A DNA stretch of 49,424 bases from positions 1 through 49,424 of the forward strand of contig DAIMGT010000022.1 in the NCBI GenBank assembly GCA_036723735.1, read 5' to 3'. Under the pieces are notes generated by a model. The model had not been told where the DNA came from. It searched no databases and saw nothing but the letters and a program-made list of their open reading frames with translations. This stretch comes from UBA4656 sp002405525. Its GTDB lineage: Bacteria > Pseudomonadota > Gammaproteobacteria > Xanthomonadales > Ahniellaceae. Made by a program: the position numbers and the translations under genes. Shown piece after piece: positions 15,926 through 24,625 of this stretch. Each line of letters begins with the position of its first letter. Positions within the stretch are counted from its first letter, which is position 1.

Positions 15926-16521
15926 GGCGCCGCCAGCCGCAGCGCGGCGGCAGCAACGCGGCGCCCCAGTGCGCGGGCCAGGGCGCGTTCCTCGTCGCCG
16001 ACCGGCAGTTCGCCGCGCGCGCCGGCGAGGTGGCTCGCGCCGTAGGGCGTGCCGCCGGCGCGAGTGGACGAAAGCAGCGGCTCGGTGAACGGAATCCCGA
16101 CCAGCAGCATGCCGTGATGGAGCAGGGGCAGCATCATCGACAGCAGCGTGCTCTCCTGGCCGCCGTGCATCGACGCGGTGGAGGTGAACACGCCGGCCGG
16201 CTTGCCGGTGAGGGCGCCGGACAGCCATTCCGGCGCCGTGCCGTCGAGGAAATACTTCAGCGGCGCGGCCATGTTGCCGAAGCGGGTCGGGCTGCCCATC
16301 ACCAGACCGGTGCACTCGCCGAGGTCGGCGCGGGTCGCGTAGGGCGGGCCGTCCGCCGGCACTGCGGGGTCGGCGCCGCCGTCGGTGGCCGCCCGCACTG
16401 CCGGCACGGTGCGCAGGCGCGCTGCCATGCCGGACACCTCGTCCACCCCGCGCGCCACCGCGCGGGCCAGTTCGGCGGTCGCGCCGTGGCGCGAGTAGTA
16501 GAGCACCAGCACGTCGGGCAT
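15922..16521 (-). CDS. wrbA: NAD(P)H:quinone oxidoreductase, WrbA/flavodoxin family
   Basis: This 199-residue flavoprotein reduces quinones by two electrons, avoiding semiquinone formation. The flavodoxin phosphate loop is YYSRHGATAELA at about residues 8-19. Further family segments are GLVMGSPTRFGNMAAPLKYFLDG (about 72-94), KPAGVFTSTASMHGGQES and SSTRAGGTPYGASHLAG. It is divergent from yihY with only 32 bases between the start codons, and co-translated with the DUF2069 gene. Cytoplasmic, with no signal peptide. Confidence 0.93.
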   Translation of the reverse strand: MPDVLVLYYSRHGATAELARAVARGVDEVSGMAARLRTVPAVRAATDGGADPAVPADGPPYATRADLGECTGLVMGSPTRFGNMAAPLKYFLDGTAPEWLSGALTGKPAGVFTSTASMHGGQESTLLSMMLPLLHHGMLLVGIPFTEPLLSSTRAGGTPYGASHLAGARGELPVGDEERALARALGRRVAAAALRLAAP

Positions 16522-16540
16522 GTTCGGGGTCCGGGTTGGG

Positions 16541-16546
16541 TAAGAT
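16541..16546 (+). promoter_or_regulatory. -10 element (TAAGAT) of a probable leaderless yihY transcript
   Basis: TAAGAT is followed by seven bases (CGGGGCG) and then ATG at 16554. The predicted transcription start coincides with the start codon and no ribosome binding site is present. Confidence 0.55.
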
Positions 16547-16553
16547 CGGGGCG

Positions 16554-17804
16554 ATGGAAACAGCGCGCGGATTGTCGCGGAACCTGCGTGAACGTGCCCT
16601 CGCGTTCGCGCGCTTCGTCTGGCATCGTTTCGACGACGAGCAGTGCTTCTCAGCCGCCGGCACGCTGTCGTTCACCACCGTGTTCGCGCTGGTGCCGCTG
16701 ACCACCGCGGTGTTCGGGATCCTCGCCGCGTTCCCGGTGTTCCAGCAGTGGTCCGACCGGATCAGCGATTTCGTGTTCACCCACTTCGTGCCCGCCGCCG
16801 CGCAGGCCATGCAGACCTACCTGCTCGACTTCGCCGGCAACGCCAAGCGGCTGACCACGGCCGGGGCCCTAGCCCTGCTGGTCAGCGCGCTGGTGATGAT
16901 GTCCAGCGTCGAGGAGTCGTTCAACCGCATTTTCCGCGCGCCGGCGCGCAAGCGGAGGCTGGCGCGCTTCGTGGTGTACTGGACGGTGCTCACCCTCGGT
17001 CCGATCCTGATCGCGGGCAGCCTGGGCCTCAGTTCCTACCTGCTGGCGCTGCCCGGGGTCGAGGGCCGCGTGGACGCCTGGCACCTCGGCGAACGTCTGC
17101 TGCGCGTGCTGCCCTATCTCGTGACCTGGGGCGCGCTGGCGCTGGCCTATCTCGTGGTGCCCAACGCCCCCGTGCGGTTTCGCCATGCGGCGGTCGGCGG
17201 ACTGCTGGCCAGCCTGCTGTTCGAGGCCACCAAGCAGGCGTTCGCCCAATACCTCTCCCAGGCCAGTTACGAGCAGGTCTATGGCGTGCTGGCGGCGGTG
17301 CCGATCTTCCTGCTCTGGATCTACCTGTCCTGGGTGGTGGTACTGGTCGGGGCCTCGATCACGGCCAGCCTGTCGGCATTCCGCTACGTGCCACGCGAGC
17401 AGGCGGTGACGCCGGGGCTCGAGTTCGGCGCGCTGCTGCGGATCTACGGCCGCATCGCGGCCGCCAGCAGTGCCGGCGAGGCACCGACCCGCAATGCGCT
17501 GGCCGCGGCGGAGCCGGCACTGAGCGATGGGCAGCTCGACCGCTTCCTGGCCGAACTGTCGGTTGCGCGCTGCATCCACCGCAGTGAGCTGGGCACCTTC
17601 GGCCTGCTGCGCGATCCGGCCGGGGTGCCGCTGGCGGAGCTGTTCGCCGGTGGCCCCTATCGCTGGCCTGATGTCGGCGAGTTGGCGCAGGCGCAGGCGG
17701 GACTGGCAGCCGGCGCGCCGGCGGTCATGGCGCTGCTGGCCGCCGGCGCGGTCGCGCAGGACGGTGTGCTCTCCCGCCCGGCCGCCGACGTCCTGTCGGC
17801 GTGA
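16554..17804 (+). CDS. yihY: YihY/BrkB-family inner membrane protein
   Basis: This 416-residue protein has six predicted membrane helices between about residues 35 and 280. Family segments are FDDEQCFSAAGTLSFTTVFALVPL near the N-terminus, SSVEESFNRIFRAP, YLVTWGALALAYLVVPNAPV and ASYEQVYGVLAAVPIFLLWIYLSW. After the last helix a soluble tail of about 130 residues, partly winged-helix-like (SVARCIHRSELGTFGLL), is usual in proteobacterial members. Once annotated as ribonuclease BN, the family is now considered a transporter-like membrane protein of unknown substrate. The short ATG start at 16554 is supported by the TAAGAT box and by family length. Confidence 0.9.
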   Translation: METARGLSRNLRERALAFARFVWHRFDDEQCFSAAGTLSFTTVFALVPLTTAVFGILAAFPVFQQWSDRISDFVFTHFVPAAAQAMQTYLLDFAGNAKRLTTAGALALLVSALVMMSSVEESFNRIFRAPARKRRLARFVVYWTVLTLGPILIAGSLGLSSYLLALPGVEGRVDAWHLGERLLRVLPYLVTWGALALAYLVVPNAPVRFRHAAVGGLLASLLFEATKQAFAQYLSQASYEQVYGVLAAVPIFLLWIYLSWVVVLVGASITASLSAFRYVPREQAVTPGLEFGALLRIYGRIAAASSAGEAPTRNALAAAEPALSDGQLDRFLAELSVARCIHRSELGTFGLLRDPAGVPLAELFAGGPYRWPDVGELAQAQAGLAAGAPAVMALLAAGAVAQDGVLSRPAADVLSA

Positions 17805-17875
17805 ACCGAGGCTACCCCACGCGGTCCCGACATGCGATCGCCGATACTGTCGCCACCCGACCTCCGGAGCCCCGC

Positions 17876-18355
17876 ATGCGCCCCCTGCTGCTGATCGTCG
17901 CTCTGCTCGTCGCCACGCCCGCCTGCGCCGCCGACGACAGCACGGCGTATCCTTCGCTGGTGGTCGACACCCTCGACGGCGGACGTTTCGACCTCGCGGC
18001 CGAACGGGGCCGCTGGGTGGTGGTCAACTACTGGGCGACCTGGTGCTCGCCGTGCATCAAGGAGATCCCCGACCTCACGGCTTTCGACGCCGCCCGCGAG
18101 GACGTGAGGGTGATCGGGCTCGCCTTCGAGGAGATCGAACGCGCCGACCTCGATGCTTTCCTGAGCAAGCACCCGGCGGGTTATCCGATCGCGGTGGTCG
18201 ACGTCTACGACCCGCCGAAGGACTTCGACGTCCCGCGCGGCCTGCCGACGACCTACCTGGTCGATCCGCGGGGCCGCCTCGCGCAGCGCTTCATCGGGCC
18301 GGTGACCTCGGCGCAGCTCGCGAAGGCGATCGACGGTGCGCAGGCCGCGCCGTGA
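17876..18355 (+). CDS. Periplasmic thioredoxin-like protein (TlpA/ResA type)
   Basis: This 159-residue protein has an N-terminal signal peptide (LLLIVALLVATPACA) and a thioredoxin fold with W-C57-S-P-C60 in VNYWATWCSPCIKEIPDL. The cis-proline region is GLPTTYLVDPRGRL. Such proteins are periplasmic thiol-disulfide reductants used in cytochrome c maturation or in repairing periplasmic proteins; the specific partner is not evident. ATG 17876, with GGAG 10 bases upstream, is chosen over an earlier in-frame start at 17801 because it gives a proper signal peptide. It overlaps acylphosphatase by 4 bases (GTGA). Confidence 0.9.
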   Translation: MRPLLLIVALLVATPACAADDSTAYPSLVVDTLDGGRFDLAAERGRWVVVNYWATWCSPCIKEIPDLTAFDAAREDVRVIGLAFEEIERADLDAFLSKHPAGYPIAVVDVYDPPKDFDVPRGLPTTYLVDPRGRLAQRFIGPVTSAQLAKAIDGAQAAP

Positions 18356-18624
18356 CGGACGCCGCGGCGCGGTTCGTGGTCGAGGGGCGCGTGCAAGGCG
18401 TGGGCTTCCGCGCCTGGACACGGCGTCGCGCGCTGCAGCTGGGCCTGCGCGGTCATGCGCTGAACCTGCCCGACGGCCGCGTCGAGGTGGTGGCGGCGGG
18501 GACGACGGCGGCGCTGGACGCGCTGCACGACGCCCTGCGGGCGGGCCCGCCGCTGGCGCGCGTCGATGCGATCCTCCGCGACTCCGCCCCGCCGGTCGGC
18601 GTCGAGGGCTTCCACACCGGATGA
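18352..18624 (+). CDS. Acylphosphatase
   Basis: This 90-residue enzyme hydrolyses acyl phosphates. The signature VEGRVQGVGFRAWTRRRA places the catalytic Arg at residue 20, and the second catalytic residue Asn38 lies in GHALNLPDGRVEV. The start is GTG 18352, overlapping the thioredoxin gene stop, and the stop overlaps the next gene in ATGA (18621-18624). The length is normal for the family and the protein is cytoplasmic. Confidence 0.95.
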   Translation: MTDAAARFVVEGRVQGVGFRAWTRRRALQLGLRGHALNLPDGRVEVVAAGTTAALDALHDALRAGPPLARVDAILRDSAPPVGVEGFHTG

Positions 18625-21110
18625 GGCGGAACGCCGCCGCGCTGCTGGCTGCGCTGGTGCTGCTGTTCGCGCCCGCCGCCGGGGCGCGCGTGTTCCCCGG
18701 CATCACCTGGGGCGCTGGTGGCGATGCGCTGGACCCGCGCCGGCTGGACATGCACACGCCCGCCGCGCCCGGGCCGCATCCGATGGTGGTGCTGGCCGGG
18801 ATCGAGGACGCCGATGCGCTGGCGCGCGATGTCGCCGGACGCGGCCACGTGGTCGCCGTGCTGGCGTCCGGCACGGCCGGCACGCCGGCCGCGCTCGCCG
18901 AGGCGCTGGCGTTCGTGTACTGGCGCGCCGGCGGCTACGGCGGTGACGCCCGGCGAATGCACGTCGCGGCCGGCGGCGCGGCGGCGACGGCGCTGCTCGC
19001 GCTGGGCGCCGATCCCGCGCCGCTGCGCGTGGCCGGGATGCCCGGCGAGGCGCTGCATGCGGTGGCACTGGTCGGCTGGCGGGGTCCCGCGATGCTGCCC
19101 GCGGCCGTCGGCGACGCGGTGCCGCCGGCCCTGATGGTCGTGGCCCCGGCCGCCGACGCGGCGCGCATGCGGGAGGCGGCATCCCTCGCCGAGCAGTGGC
19201 GCGCCCGCGGTGCGCAGGCCGAGTGGGTGACCGCTGCGCCCGGGCCGGGTGCGGGCGAGGACGTGGGCGGCGTCCTGCTGCGCTGGCTCGACCTCGCCGC
19301 GCTGCTGCGCGCGCCGCGCTTCGAAGCGCTGCGCTTCGGGCGGGCAGCGGAGGGCCTGCCCGACGGCGTGCACGCCGCCGCGCTGGCGGTCGAGGGCGCC
19401 AGCCTGCTGCTCGCCGCCGACGGCGCGGCCACGTCAGTGTGGCGCCTCGATGCGCCGGCCGGTACATGGCGGCGCGAATGGTCCGGAGCCGGTGGCCGCG
19501 TGCTCTGGTTCGACGCGCCCGCGCAGGGGCAGGCGCCGCTGCTGCTGGTCGAGCGCGATGGACACTGGGTCCTGCATCGCCGCGCGGGTGGGCGCTGGGA
19601 TGGCGGTCGCGGGATCGGGCGCACGTCAACCCCGGCCGCCGGCGCCTGGCTGCTGGCGATCGACGAGCCGGGGGCGGCGGCGCCGGCTTTGCTGGTGGCG
19701 CTTGATGCGGGCGCCGACTCGCGCCTGCTGCGGCTGCGCGCCGACGGCGCGGCGGGCGTCGAATCGCTGCCGGCGATCGACCGCATCACGGGTCTGGCGG
19801 CGTACGAAGGGGTGCCGATGCTGGCGCTGCATGGTCCGCGCGGCGGTCGCCTCCTGCGCCGCGTCGACGGTCCGACCGGGGTGTGGATCACCGCCGCCGC
19901 CTGGGATTCGGCGCGCGGTGCACTGCACGGGTTGGCATCCCTGCTGCCCGATGAGCCCGGCCTCGCCGGCGTGCTGGCCGGCGGGCAGGCGGTACGGATC
20001 GATCCCGCCCGCGGCGAAGTGCGGGTCGAGGCCGACCTCGCCGGCGCGCTGGCGCGCCAGTGGGGCACGGGGATCACCGCGCTGGCGCCGCGGTCCAACA
20101 GCGCGGTGACCTTGCGGCATCCGCATACCGGGGACCGCGTGCAGCTGCTGGGGCTCGGCGTTTCCGATCCGCGCGAGCCACCGCGCCGCGGCTGGTTCGT
20201 GGTGCGTCAGGTCGGTGGGCACTACGCCTACGGGCGGGCTGGCGACCCGCAGTCCGGAGCGGGCGCGCCGCTGCGCCGCCTGCTTGCGTCCCCCTTCGGG
20301 GTCGACGGTGGGGCCGTCTACTATGCGCTGGAGGACGGCGAGCCGCCGACCTTGCGGCGGGCACGGCTCGCCGCGCCGGCGATTCCCGCCGGGGCGTGGG
20401 CAGATCGCGCCGTCGCCGGGCGTGGTGTGGTTCTGGAGCGCACACGCGGGGGATGGATCGCGCTGCTGTACCACCAGGATGCCGACGGCAGTCCGCGCTG
20501 GTATTCGGCCGGCGGGTCCGTGCAGTCGGATGCCTTCGTCGCGGCGACCGGCCTGGTCCGTCACCGGCGCGACCCCGACGGCCGGCTCGCGGCGGAGCCG
20601 GGCGGTACGCTGTCCATCCGCTTCGGGGTCGATGCGTCCGATCCGGCCTGCGCCGGCGTGCCACGGCCCGGCGCGCGCGCACTGGCCGTTCTCGCGGTGC
20701 GCATCGCCGATGCTGCCTGGGTTGACTGCATCGAGCCGCTGCGTCCCGCCGATGCCGCGCGGCCGGTGACCGACGGTTCGGGCCTTTGGATGGCGCCGGA
20801 CGGCGCGTGGGGCATCGCCCTCCAGTCGACCGGGGCCGGCCCGGAAGGCGACGAGCGCGCTCTGGTATTCCATTTCGACCGCCACGGTGGCCCGCGCTGG
20901 CTGTGGGGCGAAGGCACGCGGCGCGTCGGCGAGGCAGTGATCGTGCTCGAATACGGCAACGCGGAAGGGCGGCTGACCTACGCATTCCGCGGCGCCTGCG
21001 GCGCGGTGGCGGGCAGTGCCAGCCTGGTGCTGCCGACCGTCGGTACCGAGCCTGCGCAGGTGTTCCCCGCGACTGCGCTGCTCAACGCCGGCGGCGGAGC
21101 CTGCTACTGA
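18621..21110 (+). CDS. Large exported protein: degenerate alpha/beta-hydrolase domain plus beta-rich C-terminal region
   Basis: This encodes 829 residues with a signal peptide (NAAALLAALVLLFAPAAGA). Residues about 40-230 follow the order of BD-FAE-type esterases: a PHPMVVLAG strand, a YWRAGGYGGDARRMHVA segment and the nucleophile elbow. At the elbow the expected G-H-S-A-G reads A117-G-G-A120-A-A, so the catalytic serine is missing, and the C-terminal histidine block reads APGPGAGEDV. The remaining about 600 residues are a series of short beta-strand-like units (for example DAPAGTWRREWSG, DGPTGVWITAAAW) ending in a Cys-containing C-terminal module. It looks like a pseudoenzyme fused to a beta-propeller or repeat domain. 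I do not recognise the whole. It is coupled to acylphosphatase by ATGA. Confidence 0.75.
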   Translation: MRRNAAALLAALVLLFAPAAGARVFPGITWGAGGDALDPRRLDMHTPAAPGPHPMVVLAGIEDADALARDVAGRGHVVAVLASGTAGTPAALAEALAFVYWRAGGYGGDARRMHVAAGGAAATALLALGADPAPLRVAGMPGEALHAVALVGWRGPAMLPAAVGDAVPPALMVVAPAADAARMREAASLAEQWRARGAQAEWVTAAPGPGAGEDVGGVLLRWLDLAALLRAPRFEALRFGRAAEGLPDGVHAAALAVEGASLLLAADGAATSVWRLDAPAGTWRREWSGAGGRVLWFDAPAQGQAPLLLVERDGHWVLHRRAGGRWDGGRGIGRTSTPAAGAWLLAIDEPGAAAPALLVALDAGADSRLLRLRADGAAGVESLPAIDRITGLAAYEGVPMLALHGPRGGRLLRRVDGPTGVWITAAAWDSARGALHGLASLLPDEPGLAGVLAGGQAVRIDPARGEVRVEADLAGALARQWGTGITALAPRSNSAVTLRHPHTGDRVQLLGLGVSDPREPPRRGWFVVRQVGGHYAYGRAGDPQSGAGAPLRRLLASPFGVDGGAVYYALEDGEPPTLRRARLAAPAIPAGAWADRAVAGRGVVLERTRGGWIALLYHQDADGSPRWYSAGGSVQSDAFVAATGLVRHRRDPDGRLAAEPGGTLSIRFGVDASDPACAGVPRPGARALAVLAVRIADAAWVDCIEPLRPADAARPVTDGSGLWMAPDGAWGIALQSTGAGPEGDERALVFHFDRHGGPRWLWGEGTRRVGEAVIVLEYGNAEGRLTYAFRGACGAVAGSASLVLPTVGTEPAQVFPATALLNAGGGACY

Positions 21111-21196
21111 GGGCGCTGAGGGCGCCGCGCTCGGCGAAACGAGTGCCGCGCGCGCCGGAGCGAGGCGCCGGGCGCCCGCCGGCGGCGGTGGCCAGT

Positions 21197-21202
21197 TACG
21201 AT
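21197..21202 (+). promoter_or_regulatory. -10 element (TACGAT) of a probable leaderless histidine kinase transcript
   Basis: TACGAT ends 6 bases before ATG 21209 (GCTCGG between). No Shine-Dalgarno sequence is present in the gap. Confidence 0.5.
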
Positions 21203-21208
21203 GCTCGG

Positions 21209-22297
21209 ATGTCGGTCGCAAGCTCCAGTTCTTCCGCTCACGACCCGCGCCTGTTCTGGCTGCTGCAGTTCGCCGGCTGGTTCGGCTACTTCGTGTTCTC
21301 CTACGTCGTCGCCCTGGCGCACGGTCGGCCGTCTCACTACTGGTGCGTGCCGCTGAGCACTGCGGTGGCCGGGTTGGTCGCCACCTCGCTGCTGCGTTAC
21401 CTCCTGCGTCGCTTCGCCGAGAACGGCCCGCTGCGCTTCTTCGGCATCGCCGCGATGCCGATGCTGCTGGCCGTGCTGTTCATCAGTCTGATCAATTCCG
21501 TCGCGTTGTCCTCGTGGTGCCCGGCGGACTGCCGTCCGGGCAGCAGCTCGGCTTATGTCGCCTATGTGGGCACGTTCACCTGGGTCGTGCTGGCGTGGAC
21601 GTTGATGTACTGGGCGGTCAAGACCTCGCGCCGGTTGCAGGAGCAGACCGCGGCTGTGCTGGCCGCGCAGGCCGCCGCCAACGAGGCGCAGCTGAAGATG
21701 CTGCGCTATCAGCTCAATCCGCATTTCCTGTTCAACACGCTCAACGCGATCTCGACCCTGGTGCTCGACCGCGACATCGACACGGCCAACAAGATGGTCA
21801 CCAGCCTGTCGGCCTTCCTGCGCCATTCGCTGGACGCCGATCCGATGCAGCGCACGTCGTTGCGGCAGGAGCTCGATGCGCTGCGGCTTTATCTGGGTAT
21901 CGAGCAGCTGCGATTCACCGACCGCCTGCGTCTGCGGGTGGAGGTCAGCGAGGAAGCCTATGGCGCCGCGGTGCCGAGTTTCCTGCTGCAGCCGTTGGTC
22001 GAGAACGCGATCAAGTACGCGGTCGCGCCGCGCGTCGAGGGCGGCACGATCGAGATCCGGGCCTGGCTGGAGGGTGATCGACTGCAGGTCGAGGTGCGCG
22101 ACGACGGCCCGGGATTCCCCGCTGCGCGCAGTGACGGCCTGCCGCCCGGGCGCGGCGTCGGCCTGCGCAACGCGCGCGAGCGCCTGCGCGTGCTTTACGG
22201 GGCGCGGCACGAGTTCGCGCTGGAGGATGCGCATCCGCACGGCGCGGTGGTTCGCATCGGTCTGCCGTTCGAGGCCATCGAGGTGCGTCGATCGTGA
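21209..22297 (+). CDS. LytS/YpdA-type membrane sensor histidine kinase
   Basis: This 362-residue protein has four predicted N-terminal membrane helices (about residues 14-33, 44-66, 77-97 and 117-137), a short coiled region (about 140-165) and a His_kinase domain. The phosphoacceptor is His172 in LRYQLNPHFLFNTLNAIS. The ATPase N-box follows as FLLQPLVENAIKYAV and the G-box as VRDDGPGFPA and GRGVGLRNARERL. No separate extracellular sensor domain exists, so the signal is probably sensed in the membrane. It pairs with the LytTR regulator encoded immediately downstream, overlapping in GTGA. Confidence 0.92.
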   Translation: MSVASSSSSAHDPRLFWLLQFAGWFGYFVFSYVVALAHGRPSHYWCVPLSTAVAGLVATSLLRYLLRRFAENGPLRFFGIAAMPMLLAVLFISLINSVALSSWCPADCRPGSSSAYVAYVGTFTWVVLAWTLMYWAVKTSRRLQEQTAAVLAAQAAANEAQLKMLRYQLNPHFLFNTLNAISTLVLDRDIDTANKMVTSLSAFLRHSLDADPMQRTSLRQELDALRLYLGIEQLRFTDRLRLRVEVSEEAYGAAVPSFLLQPLVENAIKYAVAPRVEGGTIEIRAWLEGDRLQVEVRDDGPGFPAARSDGLPPGRGVGLRNARERLRVLYGARHEFALEDAHPHGAVVRIGLPFEAIEVRRS

Positions 22298-23112
22298 GTC
22301 ATTCGGGCGCTACACTGCGTGCGGTCCTGGTCGACGACGAACCGTTGGCGCGCCGCGGACTGCAGATCCGCCTCGCTGCGCAGCGCGACGTCGAAGTGGT
22401 CGCCGAGTGCGCGAATGGCATCGAGGCGCTGAGGGCGGTCGCTGACCACCATCCCGACCTGATGTTCCTCGATGTTCAGATGCCTGGCCTCGATGGCTTT
22501 GCCACCCTGCGCGAACTGCCGGCGGACAGCCTGCCCCTGGTGGTTTTCGTGACCGCATTCGACCACTACGCGATTCGCGCTTTCGAGGCCAGCGCGATCG
22601 ACTACCTGCTGAAGCCCATCGACGACACCCGGTTGGTCCAGTCGCTGGACCGCGTCAGGCAACAACTGCGGGAACAGCGGGCCGAAGCGCACTGCGCGCG
22701 ACTGCTGGACCTGCTGCGCAGGATGTCCGGGAAAGCCGCGATGACGCTCGATGAGGCGCTCGGGGCTGGATCCGTGCCCGGTCCGCGGTCGCAGGTCATC
22801 GCGTTCAAGGACGGCAATCGCATCGTGCGCCTCGACGTCGCCCAGATCCGCTGGATCGATGCTGCCGGCGATTACTTGTGCGTGCATTCTGACGACGAGA
22901 CACTGGTCGTTCGCGGCACGCTGCGCGACATCGAGCAGCGCCTCGACGCGCAGGGCTTCACCCGCATCCACCGCTCGACGATCGTCAACGTGCGGCGCGT
23001 GCGCGAACTCCGTTCGCACATCAATGGCGAGTTTTTCGTCGTTCTGCAGTCCGGCCAGACCCTGAAGCTGTCGCGCACCTACCGCGATCGACTTCAGTTG
23101 TTGCGCGGCTGA
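22294..23112 (+). CDS. LytTR-family DNA-binding response regulator
   Basis: This 272-residue protein has a receiver domain (about residues 9-125; VDDEPLARRG acidic pocket, phosphoacceptor Asp60 in MFLDVQMPGLDG, and AFEASAIDYLLKPID) and a C-terminal LytTR DNA-binding domain (about 170-270; IRWIDAAGDYLCVH, IHRSTIVNVRRVREL, LSRTYRDRL). GTG 22294 overlaps the kinase stop. LytTR regulators bind two direct repeats about 10 bp apart. No clear target repeats stand out next to this operon, so its regulon is unknown. Confidence 0.93.
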   Translation: MSHSGATLRAVLVDDEPLARRGLQIRLAAQRDVEVVAECANGIEALRAVADHHPDLMFLDVQMPGLDGFATLRELPADSLPLVVFVTAFDHYAIRAFEASAIDYLLKPIDDTRLVQSLDRVRQQLREQRAEAHCARLLDLLRRMSGKAAMTLDEALGAGSVPGPRSQVIAFKDGNRIVRLDVAQIRWIDAAGDYLCVHSDDETLVVRGTLRDIEQRLDAQGFTRIHRSTIVNVRRVRELRSHINGEFFVVLQSGQTLKLSRTYRDRLQLLRG

Positions 23113-23220
23113 GCAGCCATCGAAGCACCACCTCCGACGGGCAGCGCGCGGACCATGCGTCCGCGTGCCCATGCACGTCCGCGTGGCGTGCATTGCCGCG
23201 GCCCGTCTACGGTATTCGTT

Positions 23221-23280
23221 CCGGCGACGTCGGGCGTCGTCCTGCCGCATCGACCGCAAGGGCATGACCTGTGGCAGGTC
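23221..23280. repeat. 60-bp intergenic repeat, copy 1, ending in palindrome GACCTGTGGCAGGTC
   Basis: This block aligns without gaps to 27621-27680, with 50 of 60 bases identical and the last 19 bases (23262-23280) fully identical. The end is a perfect 6-3-6 inverted repeat, GACCTG-TGG-CAGGTC, at 23266-23280. It lies 98 bases before the first yceI start codon. It could be an operator, an RNA hairpin or a copy of a dispersed repeat family. Confidence 0.8.
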
Positions 23281-23378
23281 CGGGCACGAGGCCGACTGCG
23301 CAGTCTTGCGCGGTCGGGCGAAGTCCGCACGAATCCCGCGCCGGGACCAACAGCGCACGAATCACGAGGAGCCAACCG

Positions 23379-24008
23379 ATGAGAGCCGCCGTCGTTTCCG
23401 CCGCCGTCCTGCTGGGCGCCGCCTTGTTCAATCCAGTGCATGGCAAGGACAGGGTGCCGGTCAGTCAGTTGCCGCCCGGCGTCTACCAACTGGATCGCGG
23501 CCACGCGAGCCTGACCTGGAAGGTCGACCATCTGGGCCTGTCTGACTACACCGCCCGCTTCGCGACGTTCGATGCCCAGCTGACGCTGACGCCCGACGAC
23601 CTGAGCAAGAGCAAGGTGGAGGTCACGGTGGACCCCGCATCGGTCCGGACCGACTACCCCTACGCCGACCAGAAGGACTTCGACAAGAAGCTCGCCATTG
23701 GCGAGGAATGGTTCAACGCCGGCAAGTTTCCGCAAATTCGCTTCGACTCGACCCGCGTCGAGATGACCGGCGACGACACCTTCAGGTTGTACGGCGACCT
23801 CACGCTGCTGGGGGTGACCAAGCCCGTCGCGCTGCAGGCCCGGTTGAACGGTGCCTACCGGTCGAAGCCGTTCTCCGACGTCCCGGCGCTGGGTTTCTCG
23901 GCCACCGGCTCGATCCGCCGCTCCGAGTGGGGCCTCGACGCCTACCTCCCGGGCATCGGCGACGAAGTCGACCTGCTGGTCGAAGTGGAGTTCCAGCGAG
24001 ACGAATGA
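23379..24008 (+). CDS. YceI-family periplasmic protein (first of two)
   Basis: This 209-residue protein has a signal peptide (VVSAAVLLGAALFNPVHG) and a YceI lipocalin-like beta-barrel. Family landmarks are YQLDRGHASLTWKVDHLGLSDYTARF, FDAQLTLTPDDLSKSKVEVTVD, EEWFNAGKFPQIRF and GDLTLLGVTKPVALQA. YceI proteins bind polyprenyl chains of quinone-like molecules. ATG 23379 follows ACGAGGAG with good spacing. The operon order YceI / cytochrome b561 / YceI is a recurring arrangement, suggesting handling of a quinone or isoprenoid by the membrane cytochrome. The stop overlaps the cytochrome gene in ATGA. Confidence 0.92.
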   Translation: MRAAVVSAAVLLGAALFNPVHGKDRVPVSQLPPGVYQLDRGHASLTWKVDHLGLSDYTARFATFDAQLTLTPDDLSKSKVEVTVDPASVRTDYPYADQKDFDKKLAIGEEWFNAGKFPQIRFDSTRVEMTGDDTFRLYGDLTLLGVTKPVALQARLNGAYRSKPFSDVPALGFSATGSIRRSEWGLDAYLPGIGDEVDLLVEVEFQRDE

Positions 24009-24625
24009 GCAAGGTGGCGAGCATGAAGGAATCGGCGCCCACGATGCGCTACAGCGCCGCCGTCATCTGCCTGCACTGGTTGATGGCGGTGGCGCTCCTG
24101 CTGATGCTGTGCAGCGGTTTCGCCATGGCCAACCTCGAATCGCTGCCGCAAGCGCTGAAGTTCAAGGTCTACCAGTGGCACAAGTCCCTCGGGGTGTTGC
24201 TGCTGCTGGCCGTGGTGGCCCGCATCGGGGCCCGCTGGTGGTTCTCCGCCCCGAGCCTGCCGGCCCATTTCAGGCCGTTCGAGGTCAGGCTCGCGCGGCT
24301 TGGTCACTGCGCCCTGTACGGATTCATGCTGACGATGCCGCTCACGGGCTGGCTGATGGTCTCGAGCAGCGTTTACGGCCTGCCGACCATCGTCTTCGGA
24401 TGGTTCGAGTGGCCCCACTTGCCGGCTGTCGCGGGCAACCAGTCCGCGCATGACCTCGCGGCCTGGGCGCATGCGCTTTGCGCGATCGCCTTCAGCGTGA
24501 CCGTACTGGCGCATGTCGGCGCGGTGGTGAAGCACGCCCGAATCGACGGGACCCACCTGCTGCGGCGCATGTGGTTCACGCGCCGGTCCTTACATCCACC
24601 CACCCGGAAGGACCCCACGCCATGA
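24005..24625 (+). CDS. Cytochrome b561-family membrane protein
   Basis: This 206-residue protein has four membrane helices and the histidines expected to bind two hemes b: CLHWLMAVAL (helix 1), YQWHKSLGVLLL (helix 2), LGHCALYGFMLTMPLTGWL (helix 3) and WAHALCAIAFSVTVLAHVGAVVKH (helix 4). The family transfers electrons between quinols and periplasmic acceptors. It sits between two yceI genes and overlaps both by 4 bases, so the three products are made together. The C-terminal tail is short and basic. Confidence 0.92.
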   Translation: MSKVASMKESAPTMRYSAAVICLHWLMAVALLLMLCSGFAMANLESLPQALKFKVYQWHKSLGVLLLLAVVARIGARWWFSAPSLPAHFRPFEVRLARLGHCALYGFMLTMPLTGWLMVSSSVYGLPTIVFGWFEWPHLPAVAGNQSAHDLAAWAHALCAIAFSVTVLAHVGAVVKHARIDGTHLLRRMWFTRRSLHPPTRKDPTP

